From Diorhabda sublineata (taxonomy: Eukaryota > Arthropoda > Insecta > Coleoptera > Chrysomelidae): a DNA stretch of 64,000 nucleotides. The notes beneath the pieces were generated by a model, which ran no database searches, had not been told where the DNA came from, and saw only the letters and a program-made list of their open reading frames with translations. Shown here piece after piece: positions 44,990 through 55,345 of this stretch. Within the stretch, counting starts at the first letter, position 1, and each line of letters begins with the position of its first letter. A program made the translations under genes and the position numbers. The DNA lies in assembly GCF_026230105.1 (NCBI RefSeq), contig NC_079484.1:9563805-9627804 (forward strand), read 5' to 3'.

Positions 44990-45100
44990 CAGCCAACTTA
45001 CAATAATTTTTATTATGTCTTTAAGCGATAACATCACTCTCTTACGCTTTGAAATTTTCAAATATTTAGACGCGACACGCACATCAGAGCGAAGTGACAA
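44990..45100 (-). pseudogene. pogo N-terminal helix-turn-helix fragment
   Basis: Minus-strand KRKRVMLSLKDIIKIV followed by KLADEYGVG is the first helix-turn-helix (psq/CENP-B N-terminal) of a pogo-type transposase. The frame ends exactly where the hAT-type element begins, so the hAT insertion broke it. Confidence 0.65.
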
Positions 45101-45273
45101 CTAACTAAAACAATAACGAAACGCGTGGGGGGCGGCGATCCCTTGGGGCGCGGGCGGGGTAATGCCAGTTCCGACTCGTTCGTGTTTGCATAAATTCGAC
45201 TTTTAGTACATACCTATATGTTGAACATTTTGTAATATGGCTCAATATTACTCAATTATTTAATTGGTCGCAG
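45101..45273. other. GC-rich flank of the pogo fragment
   Basis: Includes ACGCGTGGGGGGCGGCGATC and GGCGCGGGCGGGGTAATGCC, unusual GC-rich patches for this window. Position suggests 5' flank of the pogo element. Confidence 0.35.
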
Positions 45274-45541
45274 TTGATAGTCCGTATAACTGAGGGCCGG
45301 ATAATCGAATTCCTACTATAATATTATGATAATACGAGGTCTGGCTATTAAGTTGATAGCCCGGATAATCGCGAATCCGTATAATTGAGGGCCGGATAAT
45401 CGAATTCCTACTATAATATTATGATAATACGAGGTCTGGCTATTAAGTTGATAGCCCGGATAATCGCGAATCCGTATAATTGAGGGCCGGATAATCGAAT
45501 TCCTACTATAATATTGTGATAATACGAGGTCTGGCTATTAA
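45274..45541. repeat. 95-bp tandem repeat, three copies
   Basis: Two complete 94-95-bp units (45,353 and 45,448 onward) and a first, shorter unit (45,274-45,352). Each unit holds GCCCGGATAATCGCGAATCC, GAGGGCCGGATAATCGAATT and TACGAGGTCTGGCTATTAA. The first two look like pogo/Tigger ends, the last like a mariner end. The units are almost identical, so the amplification is recent. Confidence 0.93.
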
Positions 45542-46036
45542 ACAACGAGATTGCGCGCCTACGAGTAGTGCGTTGGGTATCTAGTTATCTTGTCTATGCA
45601 CGTCCTAAAACACGTTTCCGTCACTATTATAGAATTTGTGCGCAATAGCGGTTTGAAACGAACGTGTTTTCTTCTCGTGTGATTCATGCTCAAATATATT
45701 ATTCTGCCTCCTTTCTCGACTTTCCACTGGTGTTGTTTTGAATGCAACTGTTATCAAACGTGAGGCTGAATTGTGAAAGCTGTCGAGTTTTTGTCAAAAG
45801 CGATTTGATTGCTGTTAAATATACAATTGATCCATAGTCTAATTCTGATCGAATAAGTGTTAGGTACAATGTTAGTAATGTTCCAGCTTAGCGTGTTACC
45901 AAATACCGAGAAATTTTATTGACGTTTCCATTTTTATGTCTTTTGAAGGTGTTTGTTTTACATCCCACTTTCTGGTAATTTGAATTTTTTATAAAATCGT
46001 ATTTCAACATTGACATACAATATAATAATTGGGTTA
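45542..46036. other. possible mariner 5' flank, otherwise empty
   Basis: Continues from the last GGTCTGGCTATTAA into ACAACGAGATTGCG, which could be the 5' part of a mariner, but no helix-turn-helix is readable. No other feature. Confidence 0.3.
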
Positions 46037-47293
46037 TACTGGGTGTCCCACGACGAGTTAAAACTATCTGTATATGGCTAAATACTTATTGTAAAATCAT
46101 GAAAATTTCTACGTTTGGGATTTCGGATACGATATTTTTAACTCAAATATTTTCAAAGATGGCCAACTTCCGGTTCTACCGGTAGAACCGAAAATCATCT
46201 GTAAGTTTGTTATTTTAAATGGAGCACCCTGTGTATTAATACATTTTTGAAATCTACGTAAAATTTTAGTATACTTTTGTCTAAAAACTTTTTTCGAAAA
46301 ATGCATACTTTTTGAGTTATTAATTTTTTGCAAAAAAAATGACCGTTGCAGACCCTTATAAATTATTTTTTTACGAGGAAACCCTTAAAGATATGAAAAT
46401 GGTTTGTGCTCGGTTGCTTCTAGCAAAGTCAAATGTATTTGAATCTATGTTGAAAAGTTTTTCGTTTTATACAGGATGTGTATAAAAAGTGTTCCAAGTT
46501 TAACTTCATAAATATCAAATTTCTTTATTTTTTTTTAAATGGAACCACCCGGTTTTTTCTATTCTAATGCATTCAGGGGTAAAAAATAAGATAGATCCAT
46601 GTATACTTTCCTATATCCAAACGTAACCGTTATCCAGATATTAAATGTTTTTTGTAAATTTTTAGAGATGCAGGTGTGGTCTAAATTTTATTTTGACGCG
46701 ATGGTACAAGAACTAAGAAGTAAAAAAGTATGTTTTATCTTGTCAAGGTCTGAAAAAAAATCAAATTTAATTGATGGTATAGGAAAGTATACATGAAATT
46801 GCTTTATTTTCTACCCCTGAATGCATTAAAATAGAAAAAACCGGGTAATTCTATTTGAAACTTGGTATTTATGAAGTTTAACACTTTTTATACACACTCT
46901 GTATAAAATGAAAAATTTTTTAACATAGATTCAAATACGTCTCTTCTTACCAAAAGCAACCGAACAGACACCATTTTCATATTTTTAAGGGGTTCCTCGT
47001 AAAAAAATAATTTATGAGGGTCTGCAGCGGTCAGATTTTTTACAAAAAAATTAATAACTCAAAAAGTATGAATTTTTCAAAGAATGTTTTTATACAAAAG
47101 TATACTAAAATTTTACGTAGATTTCAAAAATGTATTAATATACAGGGTCTTACATTTAGAATAACAAAGTTACAGTCGGCCAATATTTTAGTTAAAAAGA
47201 TCGTATCCGAAATCCCGAACGTAGAAATTTTCATGATTTTACTGTAAGTATTTTGCCATATATAGATTACTTTTAACTCGTCGTGGGACACAA
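46037..47293. mobile_element. palindromic foldback element, copy C
   Basis: Left end TACTGGGTGTCCCACGACGA; inverted arms 46,037-46,615 and 46,777-47,293 share the same blocks as copy A (CAAACGTAGAAATTTTCATG, AACTCAAAAAGTATG, AACCGGG). The centre keeps GGTGTGGTCTAAATTTTATT. The right end is eroded after GTCGTGGGACAC. No coding capacity. Confidence 0.92.
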
Positions 47294-47754
47294 CTTGAAT
47301 AATTCTTCAATAGGAATAAAATAGAAAATCTATTTTGTAATATTGACCCCTTGTACCAATAAGTTTTTTTGTGTAGATTTTCTCACATTTTAACTAAAAT
47401 TGTGTATTTTTGATATACCTTTAACGAATCACCCCATTCAATAGATTTGTGAATCTCGGTGTCTCGAGGTGTATGCACCATGCATATTTATGTGATTTAT
47501 TCACTTTTTACCTGTTTCACATACTCACATATCCCTTGGCGATGTTCAAAAGACCATACTTGTTGTGTCGACGCTAACAGACAAAAAGAAAAAAAACATC
47601 AATAGGACAAAAAAAAATAATTATAACAATTATAAATTTTATAATAAACGAAAATGTTAAAATATAGAAACTTCAGTATGATTATTTTTGTTGGATAAAA
47701 AAATTTATTATTTAAATATGAAATTGATATAACTGAAAATTATTAAGTAAATAC

Positions 47755-48139
47755 AGTAATCCCCTTATAACACGCAAATACCCCATATAACGCGGGAATG
47801 TCAAATATATTCTTGTACATACTGCGAAATTTATTATTTGTATAATTATGATAACTATTTTTGCACCTGTATAAATTATGTTGTTATAAAATTATTTTTC
47901 GAAGTTTGTGTATTAAAAAGTGTGAAAATTCCATTTTAAATAATATTTAAAAATATTTAGTTTGAAGCCATAACAAGTGAAAAGAAAACAAAATCCAAGT
48001 TAAAAAGAAAATTTATTTTCCTACAACAAAAAATTGGTATTTTGGATCAGCTAAGTAATGATAAAAAAATCGACAGTAAATGATCTAAAGATAAATGAGT
48101 CAACAAAATGATTTGGATAAAAGATGGCAATCAAAATAA
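47755..48139 (+). mobile_element. 5' end of a pogo/Tigger element
   Basis: CAGTAATCCCCTTATAACAC resembles a pogo-type terminus. From about 48,000 the plus strand reads KRKFIFLQQKIGILDQLSND with a frameshift, then KKIDSK, the start of a CENP-B-like helix-turn-helix. It is cut by the Helitron at 48,140. Confidence 0.6.
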
Positions 48140-48992
48140 TCTATATCTATAAAAGGGGATGTCCCGATTCATTCACTCATCAACGCCCAGCCAAGGCTAT
48201 TAAAGTTAGTATGTTTGTACCGGTGTGAAGAGGTTCGCTAAGAAAGGATTTTGCGACATTTTAAAGGGGTAAAACGAGATATGTTTGCAAATTCGATTTT
48301 TTCGTTTTTACACTAAAACATTCTCCGTACAAATACCTAAAAACCAATTTCTGCGATTTTCAAAATTCGACTTGGAAAGGGTTCAAAGAGTTGGAACAAA
48401 AATTTTTATTACCGAACCACATATTTAGCAATTCCAATTCATTTCTTCGTTTTTGGAAATTTCTTGTTGATTTATTTAAAAAGGGTTAATTAATTTGATG
48501 GAGAATGCATGGAGTTTCGATCTATAGATTCTGTGTTACAAGTTGATAATGCTGTGCAATACCCATCAGAGTTCCTAAACACGCTCAATCCTCCAGGTTT
48601 CTCGGCACATAGACTTATTCTAAAGGTTGGAATACCGATAATGTTACGAAATCTCAATCCTCCTAAACTGTGCAACGGTACGAGACTACGTGAGAACGGT
48701 CTTCAGAAAAACGTAATCGAGGCTACAATTATAACCGGATGTGCCAGAAGGGAATCAGTCTTTATACCACGCATACCCCTTATACCTTCAGGCTACCCTT
48801 TTCAATTTAAAAGAATGCAATTCCCTATTAGAGTCTGTTTTGCTATAAAAATCAATAAATCACAAGGTCAATCTTTGAAACACTTCCAAACTGAATTAAT
48901 GCATAGAATACATAAGTTATTTCTCATTGAATTATCCCAATATTACGCGAGGTTCAATAAATCGCGGGCGAAGCCGCGACGGACCTTGCTGG
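48140..48992 (+). mobile_element. Helitron deletion derivative
   Basis: The 5' end TCTATATCTATAAAAGGGGA, followed by CATTCACTCATCAACGCCCA, is the Helitron 5' terminus seen in many insects. The 3' end has the hairpin CGCGGGCGAAGCCGCG at 48,963-48,978 followed 10 bp later by CTGG, the CTRR end, and then T. No TIR or target duplication, as expected for rolling-circle elements. 853 bp with Rep and most of the helicase deleted. Confidence 0.85.
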
Positions 48993-49003
48993 TATTCCTA
49001 TAA
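48509..49003 (+). pseudogene. Helitron PIF1-like helicase, C-terminal fragment
   Basis: DSVLQVDNAVQYPSEFLNTL, then NPPGFSAHRLILKVGIPIML, RNLNPPKLCNGTRL, NVIEATIITGCA, FIPRIPLIPSGYPFQFKR, QFPIRVCFAIKINKSQGQSL. These are the final blocks of the Helitron RepHel helicase, the last containing helicase motif VI-like INKSQGQ. After SQGQSLK the usual GQLYVACSRV segment is replaced by unrelated sequence. One Leu of the MLLRNLNPP block is deleted. Read in place, the frame runs through the Helitron 3' hairpin to a stop at 49,003. Not functional. Confidence 0.93.
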
Positions 49004-49394
49004 ATATCGTTTTTTATATTATTGTCCTTTCTATTATGTAATATCGAATGGTGTTGCGGGTCGAGGACTCAAAATACAAATGCAAGGATTTTTTAAAATG
49101 CCAACGTTTCATTCTTTTATTTCATCTTTATCAAGGATAAAAATATATGGTACATTATAACTCAAACGTTGATTCTTGATTTTAAGTCTCTTCTATTTTA
49201 AAATTAAATTTTTTTGATAATTTTTAAAAGAGTGATAAAAATTGATGTTTCAACATCTTTTCGTTTTTATCAAAATATTCCGAAAACGGTACACAGTATT
49301 TTATCTTTTATTTATATGTATTGGTTTCTTTAAATGATTTTTTCATCGATCTTATGTTTTATAAAACAATGTTCTCATTTGTTCATGTTATATT

Positions 49395-49667
49395 CGACGG
49401 GCTGATAAAATCAAGTCATGAACTGCATCGATATCTTCGAGGACTGACACAGAAACTGTTCTTTCCGATCGGTCATCATCGTCAATGGAAAATTTACCTC
49501 TTTCGAAGCTTGCAGTCCAATTTTTCACGGTCGCATATGAAGGACATTGATCACCAAGGGTATTAAACATGTCTTCGTAAATCTGCTCACCTCTTAACCC
49601 TTTTAAATACAGGTACTTGATTATGGCCCGTCAAACTTTACACTGACACTTCTAATAAGCTATTGAC
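49395..49667 (-). mobile_element. mariner fragment with internal deletion
   Basis: Third copy of the 4.8-kb mariner family: minus-strand LGDQCPSYATVKNWTASFER, GKFSIDDDDRSE, IDAVHDLILSARRI. Near 49,630 the sequence jumps from the first coding helix straight to the 5' UTR (GAAGTGTCAGTGTAAAGTTTG), removing the start codon. Confidence 0.9.
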
Positions 49668-49679
49668 GGCACTATACTA

Positions 49680-50757
49680 AACGGAGATTTGTGAAAACTC
49701 TTGTCAATAAATCTGGGGTGATTGCTGACGTATCCTGGCTGATATTTTCCTTCAACTGAATGATGTCATAGGATTGTTCATGTAGACTTTTTGTTTGAGG
49801 TGTCCCCTAAAAAAAACAAGAGGCGTCAAGTCAGGACCAAGGGATATCACCCTTTTGGAAATTAGCCTTGTAGGAAACTTCTGTCTCACAGCCGCCATTG
49901 AGTCATTTGATGTGTAACAAGTCGCTCCGTCTTGTCGGAACCAAGTTCTCGTATTCGCTATTCTTTATCCCGCAAGTTCTGAAGTCAAATATTCCTCTAA
50001 CATCGCTACATAACGGTCGGTGTTAACGGTTATGTTTCGTCCTCGTGAATCTTCAAAGAAGAAAGGACCAATAATTCCTTTGCTTGAGATTGCTGTCCAT
50101 ACCGTTACTTTCGGACTATGCAGTGGATGTTTAGTTTTTGGATTTTTTCGGTCCAATAACGACAATTTTGTCGGCTTACGAACCCATTTAAATGAAAATG
50201 AACCTCATCAGAAAAAAGGATACTGTCAAAAGTGGAAAATCGACTAAGCATTTCTTCAACAAAGTCGGTATCTTTTAATTCCTGTGTTAACTGGAGCTTA
50301 TAAGGATACAGTTTAAGATCCAACTTAAAATTCGGTGTAAGCTTCGTCGCGACAAGTTTAAAGCCGTTGATCGCTTCCGAGTAAACACATGCGGATTTTC
50401 TCGTACTGACTCCTTCACCCAATCAATATTCTCTGTGGTCCTAGACGTTTTGCTGGTGGTTTAAACGTGGAACCGGTCTCTTCAAAACGCCTAATCCATA
50501 TTTTAATTGAATTTACACTCGGAGTTTCATTAATATGTCTTAATCCATATTCTGAATGATACAATCGCCTTGTCAAGACGTATGAACTATTATTATCGTA
50601 AAACGTGTTAACATAAAAAGCGCGATGGTTTCCGTCGAAGTGACTCATGGCTACTAAAACTCCATGAGTGCAAATATCCAACAACGCTAGGCCCACGCAC
50701 TGTTTACCTCGCGATAAAAGATGATACAATATGCACTTTCTATTGCGCCACCCTGTA
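49680..50757 (-). pseudogene. mariner-like transposase (SDE-HFHL type)
   Basis: Minus strand from 50,757, whose terminus reads TACAGGGTGGCGCAATAGAA. Blocks: FDGNHRAFYVNTFYDNNSSY near 50,630, NSIKIWIRRFEETGSTFKPP near 50,480, LKLYPYKLQLTQELKDTDFV near 50,290, the first catalytic Asp in ILFSDEVHFHLNGFVSRQNC near 50,190, HPLHSPKVTVWTAISSKGII near 50,090, then WFRQDGATCYTSNDSMAAVR near 49,940 with the second Asp, and DLTPLVFF-GHLKQKVY near 49,800, where the usual third-Asp LDFFLWG is Val-Phe-Phe-Arg. Multiple frameshifts. Widespread insect Tc1/mariner lineage; dead copy. The far end merges with the mariner fragment, so its 3' terminus is lost. Confidence 0.9.
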
Positions 50758-51125
50758 TAAATATTTAGAAATTTCTTTATTTTCTTGAACCTTTTGGTAT
50801 ATTAATGCTTCTAAATGTTCTTGATTTTAGGTATCTTCTGTTTTAGAATTAGTTTTTTTAATAATTTTCGAAAAACGGATAAAAATTTTGACATAGACTA
50901 AAATAATTGGTAACGTTGATTTTTGTCTGTCTTTCGAAAATTATTAAAAAAACTAATTTTAAAAAAGAAGAGACCTAAAATCAAGAACATTTACAAGCAT
51001 TAAATATTTATATTGTTACACTATATGATTATTGTTTTACTTCCAATTTCACTATTTTTTGTTTACTTGTTAATTTTCATCAACTTTTGAGTTATAATGT
51101 ACCATATATTTTTAGCCTTGATAAA

Positions 51126-52324
51126 TACAGGGCGGGCCAGAAAGGCGAACGATTTTACAAACTCTCTTGCGTTTAAACGTTATGAGAGCTGCGAGGGTGG
51201 TGGGGATGAGTAGCTCGGTTATCGGAAATTTAGTCGCACTTCACCGGAGCGCAACGTGCATTGAACATTATTACAAAAATGGCGATTTTTTCGACGTGAG
51301 TTTGAATTACACGACAAAAATCAGTGTCCGACGGAAGGTGTGATTTGATCGTGGCTCAGAAAGTTCGAAGCTACTGGTTCGATTCTCAATCAGAAGCCTA
51401 CGGGACGTCCAAGATCAACAAGAACAGAAGACACAATTCAACAAGTTAGAGCTTCAGTTCAACGTAATCTTGATCTATCGACTCGCAAGCGATCACGCCT
51501 CTGCGTCGCATTTTGTCAAAAGATCTGAAATTCAATTTGTGCAGCAATAACAGAAAATGATTTAATTTTGAGACGAGCTTTTGTTGGAAGTTGGAGTTTC
51601 AATATTCCGTTCTGTTCTCCGACGTAGCCAATTTTATGGGCATTTCAATAAACAGAAATGCCGTTATTGGGCTCAGAAAACCCAAGCGCAAAATATCAAA
51701 AGCCCCTGCATTCGCCGAAAGTAACCGTTTGGGCGGTCATATCAGCGTTCGGAATTATCGGAGCCTATTTCTTTCAAAATCAACAAGGACAATCTGTCAC
51801 TTTTAATTCTGAACGATACATAGGCGTGTTAAGCGATTTTTTTATTTCAGAAACTGCAACAATTTGAAACCTATAAACGTACGACATGGTTTCAACAAGA
51901 CGGCGCGACATGTCAAACATACATGCCTCTTTGGCGGTCGTAAACCAGATGTTTGCTGGCAAACTGATATCTCACCGAGGTGCCATTGCATGGCCGCCTA
52001 GAAGTCCGGATTTTTTTATGTGGGGATACCTGAAAGGTAGAGTCTAGTCCAATAACCCAACAGCGCTTAATCAGTAATCAGACAAACATTCGAGAAGATT
52101 TATCAGCTATTCCCCCCGCAATGTGCCAGCGAGTTTTTACCAATTTGAGATCTAGATTCGAGGAATGTTTACAGCGCGATGGTGCACACCTGGATGATGG
52201 TATTTTGAGAAATGAATTTCCCAGATGTATATTTGAAATAAAATGAAAAATTGTATGTAGAATATATTTAGTTTTTTTTATTATTATTTGTTTAAATTCG
52301 CAAAACTTTCTGGCCCACCCTGTA
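51126..52324 (+). mobile_element. complete-length mariner-like element
   Basis: 1.2 kb, TA-flanked, TIRs TACAGGGCGGGCCAGAAAGG and, inverted, TACAGGGTGGGCCAGAAAGT. Same general lineage as the copy at 49.7-50.76 kb but oriented forward with distinct ends. Encloses a broken transposase. Confidence 0.95.
51180..52240 (+). pseudogene. mariner-like transposase, frameshifted
   Basis: Readable blocks in order: a helix-turn-helix with WLRKFEATGSILNQKPTGRP-like sequence at 51,350-51,410, KPLHSPKVTVWAVISAFGII near 51,700, AYFFQNQQGQSVTFNSERYI near 51,770, TTWFQQDGAT near 51,890 (second catalytic Asp), AGKLISHRGAIAWPPRSPDF near 51,960 and FMWGYLKG near 52,020, missing the LTPLDFF residues that hold the third Asp, and a C-terminal REDLSAIPPAMCQRVFTNLR block near 52,100. 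Frameshifts between nearly all blocks make it inactive. Same family as the preceding minus-strand copy by its WPPRSPD and KVTVW motifs. Confidence 0.85.
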
Positions 52325-52659
52325 TAAAATGAAAGATCCAAAAGTTGGCATTTTAAAAGACTCTTTGATAATTTTATTTTGAACCCTCAACCCACAACAC
52401 CATTATTCGAAATTCCTATAAATAGTTGTTCAATAAAAGCAAAAGCCCAAAAAATTTTCAATCGTTTAAAGAAATTGGAAACAGTTTCTTCCGACAAGCA
52501 AATAAACATGGATAATTTAAACGCAACGCGTTATACGGGAATACTAAAACGCGAAACCAATCTACCGAATTATAGGAGGAATCACTGTACTTCTTTAATT
52601 AATTTTCTCTAGTCGACTTTGTTTTTCACGATCGACAATATGACTTCGAACAAATAGCA

Positions 52660-53752
52660 GTAGTCCAATCATTTTAGGTAGATTCAGGCAAGAATTTCGA
52701 AAAATCGAGATACCCAGCTATAAAATCGTTTAAACTTGTTCCTAAAACTCACATATAATTCGATATGAACAACAGTAAAAATCGGAGGTCAAGTCAAAAA
52801 ATCGATTTTTTTACAAATAACTCGTTTCTTATGGGTTTTATATTTGTTATCAATATTGTAGAACATTAAATTTTCTTTTGAAACATTTGTTTCAAAACTT
52901 TTTTCATACGGTGAATCGTTTCTAAGATAGGGGGCGGTTAGAATCCCGTTTGAAATCAACTTGTAATCCCGATCGAAATAATAATAATTTAGATGAACTT
53001 GTAGCAGCATTTGAAGAAAAAAAATGTCAGTGGGAAGACGACGATGAAAAAGAAAAAATTTCAAATTAGAACTCATTGTCCTTATAATTATTTTTTGTTT
53101 GTTTTTTTTACATTTTCACAATCACAAATGTATCGATGACATTTTTTAATAAACATTAATTACATTTTTATTTCTTTCCAATTATTTTTTATTCATTCAA
53201 GAATAATTACTATAAATAAGGTTTGAATTATAATAAAAATTTTTCTCTCTACGATTTTGAAACTACACGGGCAGGTAAGTACCAATAAATGAATTTATAC
53301 CTACTTGATTGGAAATGAATAATTAAGCAAAAAATATTTAAATATAATGTAATTGTTGATAAAAAATTAAAATTATTTTTAATTATATATTTAGCAATAA
53401 TTTATAAGCTTTATAAGAGATTATTTCGATCGAGATTACAAGTTGATTTCAAACGGGATTCTATCGCAAAAACGATTCACCGTATGAAAAAATTTTTGAA
53501 ACAAAATTTGTAGAAAATTTAATGCTCTACAATATTGATAAGAAATACAAATAGCCTAAAACCCATAGGAAACGAGTTATTTGCAAAAAATTTGCAAAAT
53601 CGATTTATTTTTTTACTTTTGACCTCCGATTTTTAATGTTGCTAACATCGAATTATATGTGAGTTTTGAGAAGAGTTTTAGGAACAAGTTTAAACGATTT
53701 TATAGCTGAGTATCTCGATTTTCCGAAATTCTTGCCTAAATGACTGGACTAC
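52660..53752. mobile_element. 1.1-kb MITE with ~325-bp TIRs
   Basis: Inverted arms 52,660-52,984 and 53,421-53,752 begin GTAGTCCAATCATTTTAGG and, inverted, GTAGTCCAGTCATTTAGGC. They share ATCGTTTAAACTTGTTCCTA, AACTCACATATAATTCGAT, TACGGTGAATCGTTT and AATCCCGTTTGAAATCAACT. TA is present at both edges. The 440-bp centre is AT-rich and non-coding. Open frames in the arms are shadows of the repeat. Confidence 0.93.
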
Positions 53753-54237
53753 CCAATTTTTAGAGAGTTTGATTCGTATACTTAAGTTGGAACCATATGG
53801 AAAACTGTTTTATTAGTGGTTTTATGAAAAAAAATTATTCTTGATAAAAAGTTCTGCAAGGTCCAAAAGTTGAAATGCCACCATTAGATATCATTTTTTT
53901 TAAAGCAGGATACGAGGTTTGTCAAAAAATTTGAATTTTGTGCAAGAGTGAAATATTCAGAAAAATGTTATAAAGTTGTTTTGAATTAAAAGTTATATAC
54001 AAATATGCAATTACAATACAATTTAGGTTCTGGGATTATTTACTAATCATTCCATACTAATTATTCTGGATAGATACAATTTATTTCTATTACCTGTTAA
54101 AAATATGATAACCTTTCTGTTTATTACTGTTTTTGAACAACCTTGCATTATAATTATTTATTGTACAAATTGAAAATACTATACAAAGAATTAAACAGAA
54201 ACAAACATAATTAAATTTTAATTCAATGTCCTACAGC

Positions 54238-54513
54238 TTAGACATATCCACCTTTTCTTTGTAAACATTCAATTGTTCTTTTGTCAAAATTTTGTATTAC
54301 TTTCCGTAGCTTATTTGGAGTAATTTTTTGGCATTCTTCAGAAATAATCCTATGGTCTACATCATCAAATGGTCCTCGCTGATAAACCTCCTGTTTCAAA
54401 TAACCCCATAAAAAAGTCAAGAGGTGTCAACTCAGCAGACCTAGGAGGCCAAAAAATATCTAAATACCTATGAATCATTTTGCCATTGAACAAAGTTTCA
54501 AGGAGTATTCTAA
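54238..54513 (-). pseudogene. mariner-like transposase C-terminus, left arm
   Basis: Minus strand: the region above 54,420 reads NGKMIHRYLDIFWPPRSAEL, then a frameshift and LTFLWGYLKQEVYQRGPFDD, then IISEECQKITPNKLRKVIQN and IECLQRKGGYV. This is the SPDLTPLDFFLWGYLK region and terminal helices of an insect mariner-like transposase. It is a 3' portion only. Confidence 0.85.
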
Positions 54514-54599
54514 TCGCTTTGATTTTCTAATAATTGTAAGTATTATGAGGCATTTAAGGAATGTCGAAAAAAAACTCATTTTTTTGTACACACCACACT

Positions 54600-54975
54600 A
54601 TACGTTCGTTTTAAAAGAATATTGGTTAAAAGAACGTATGACAATTTGGTTCCAACAAGACGATGCTTCCATCCATAGTACATTAAACGTTAGAATACTC
54701 CTTGAAACTTTGTTCAATGGAAAAATGATTCATAGGTATTCAGATATTTTTTGGCATCCTAGGTCTGCTGATTTAACTCTTCTTGACTTTTTTTTATGGA
54801 GTTACTTAAAACAGCAGGTTTATTAGCGAGGACCATTTGATGATGTAGACCATTATTATTTATTAGTGTTATTTCTGAAGAATGCCAAAAAATTACTCCA
54901 AATATGATGCGAAAAGTAATACAAGAGTTTGACAAAAGAACAATTGAATGTTTACAAAGAAAAGTGAAGATGTCT
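54600..54975 (+). pseudogene. mariner-like transposase C-terminal half, right arm
   Basis: Plus strand: MTIWFQQDDASIHSTLNVRI (second catalytic Asp block), LLETLFNGKMIHRYSDIFWH, PRSADLTLLDFFLWSYLKQQ, then after a stop and frameshift ISEECQKITPNMMRKVIQEF and IECLQRK. It extends further toward the N-terminus than the left arm, because the QQD block lies in the unpaired centre. The N-terminal half of the gene is absent. Confidence 0.88.
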
Positions 54976-55345
54976 AAACTGTAGGACATTGAATTAAAAT
55001 TTAATTATTTTTGTTTCTGTTTAATAAATATCTTTTGTTTGGATTTTTCAATTTCGATAATAATTATAATGCAAGGTTGTTCAAAAACAGTAATAAACAG
55101 AAAGGTTAGCATATTTTTAAGAGAAATAAATTGTATCCATCCAGAATAATTAGTATGAGATGTGAAAAATAAAGATACTTTTCTCTTGCAAAAAATTCAA
55201 ATTTTTTGACAAACCTCGTATACTGCTTTAAAAAAAATGATATCAAATGGTTGCATTTTAACTTTTGGACCTTGCAGAACTTTTTATCAAGAATAACTTT
55301 TTTTCATAAAACCACTAATAAAAAATTTTTCTATATGGTTCCAAC

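Larger units (their letters stand above)
49100..51115. repeat. diverged inverted repeat flanking two mariner-type remnants
   Basis: TATCAAGGATAAAAATATATGG then TACATTATAACTCAAA at about 49,130 is inverted at about 51,075-51,112 (TTTGAGTTATAATGTACCAT, then ATATTTTTAGCCTTGATA). Between them a second palindrome has arms 50,805-50,873 and 50,935-51,000 (CTAAAATCAAGAACATTT). This suggests an older foldback element into which the mariner-type copies inserted. Confidence 0.6.
53786..55345. repeat. large inverted repeat built from a mariner-like element
   Basis: Arms 53,786-54,513 and 54,690-55,345 are near-identical inverted copies around a 176-bp centre. Each arm contains, from the centre outward, the 3' part of a mariner-like transposase, its 3' UTR and the mariner-type end (ATACGAGGTTTGTCAAAAAA at about 53,910; inverted at about 55,220), plus about 125 bp of common flank beyond that end. 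Small indels distinguish the arms. Confidence 0.93.
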
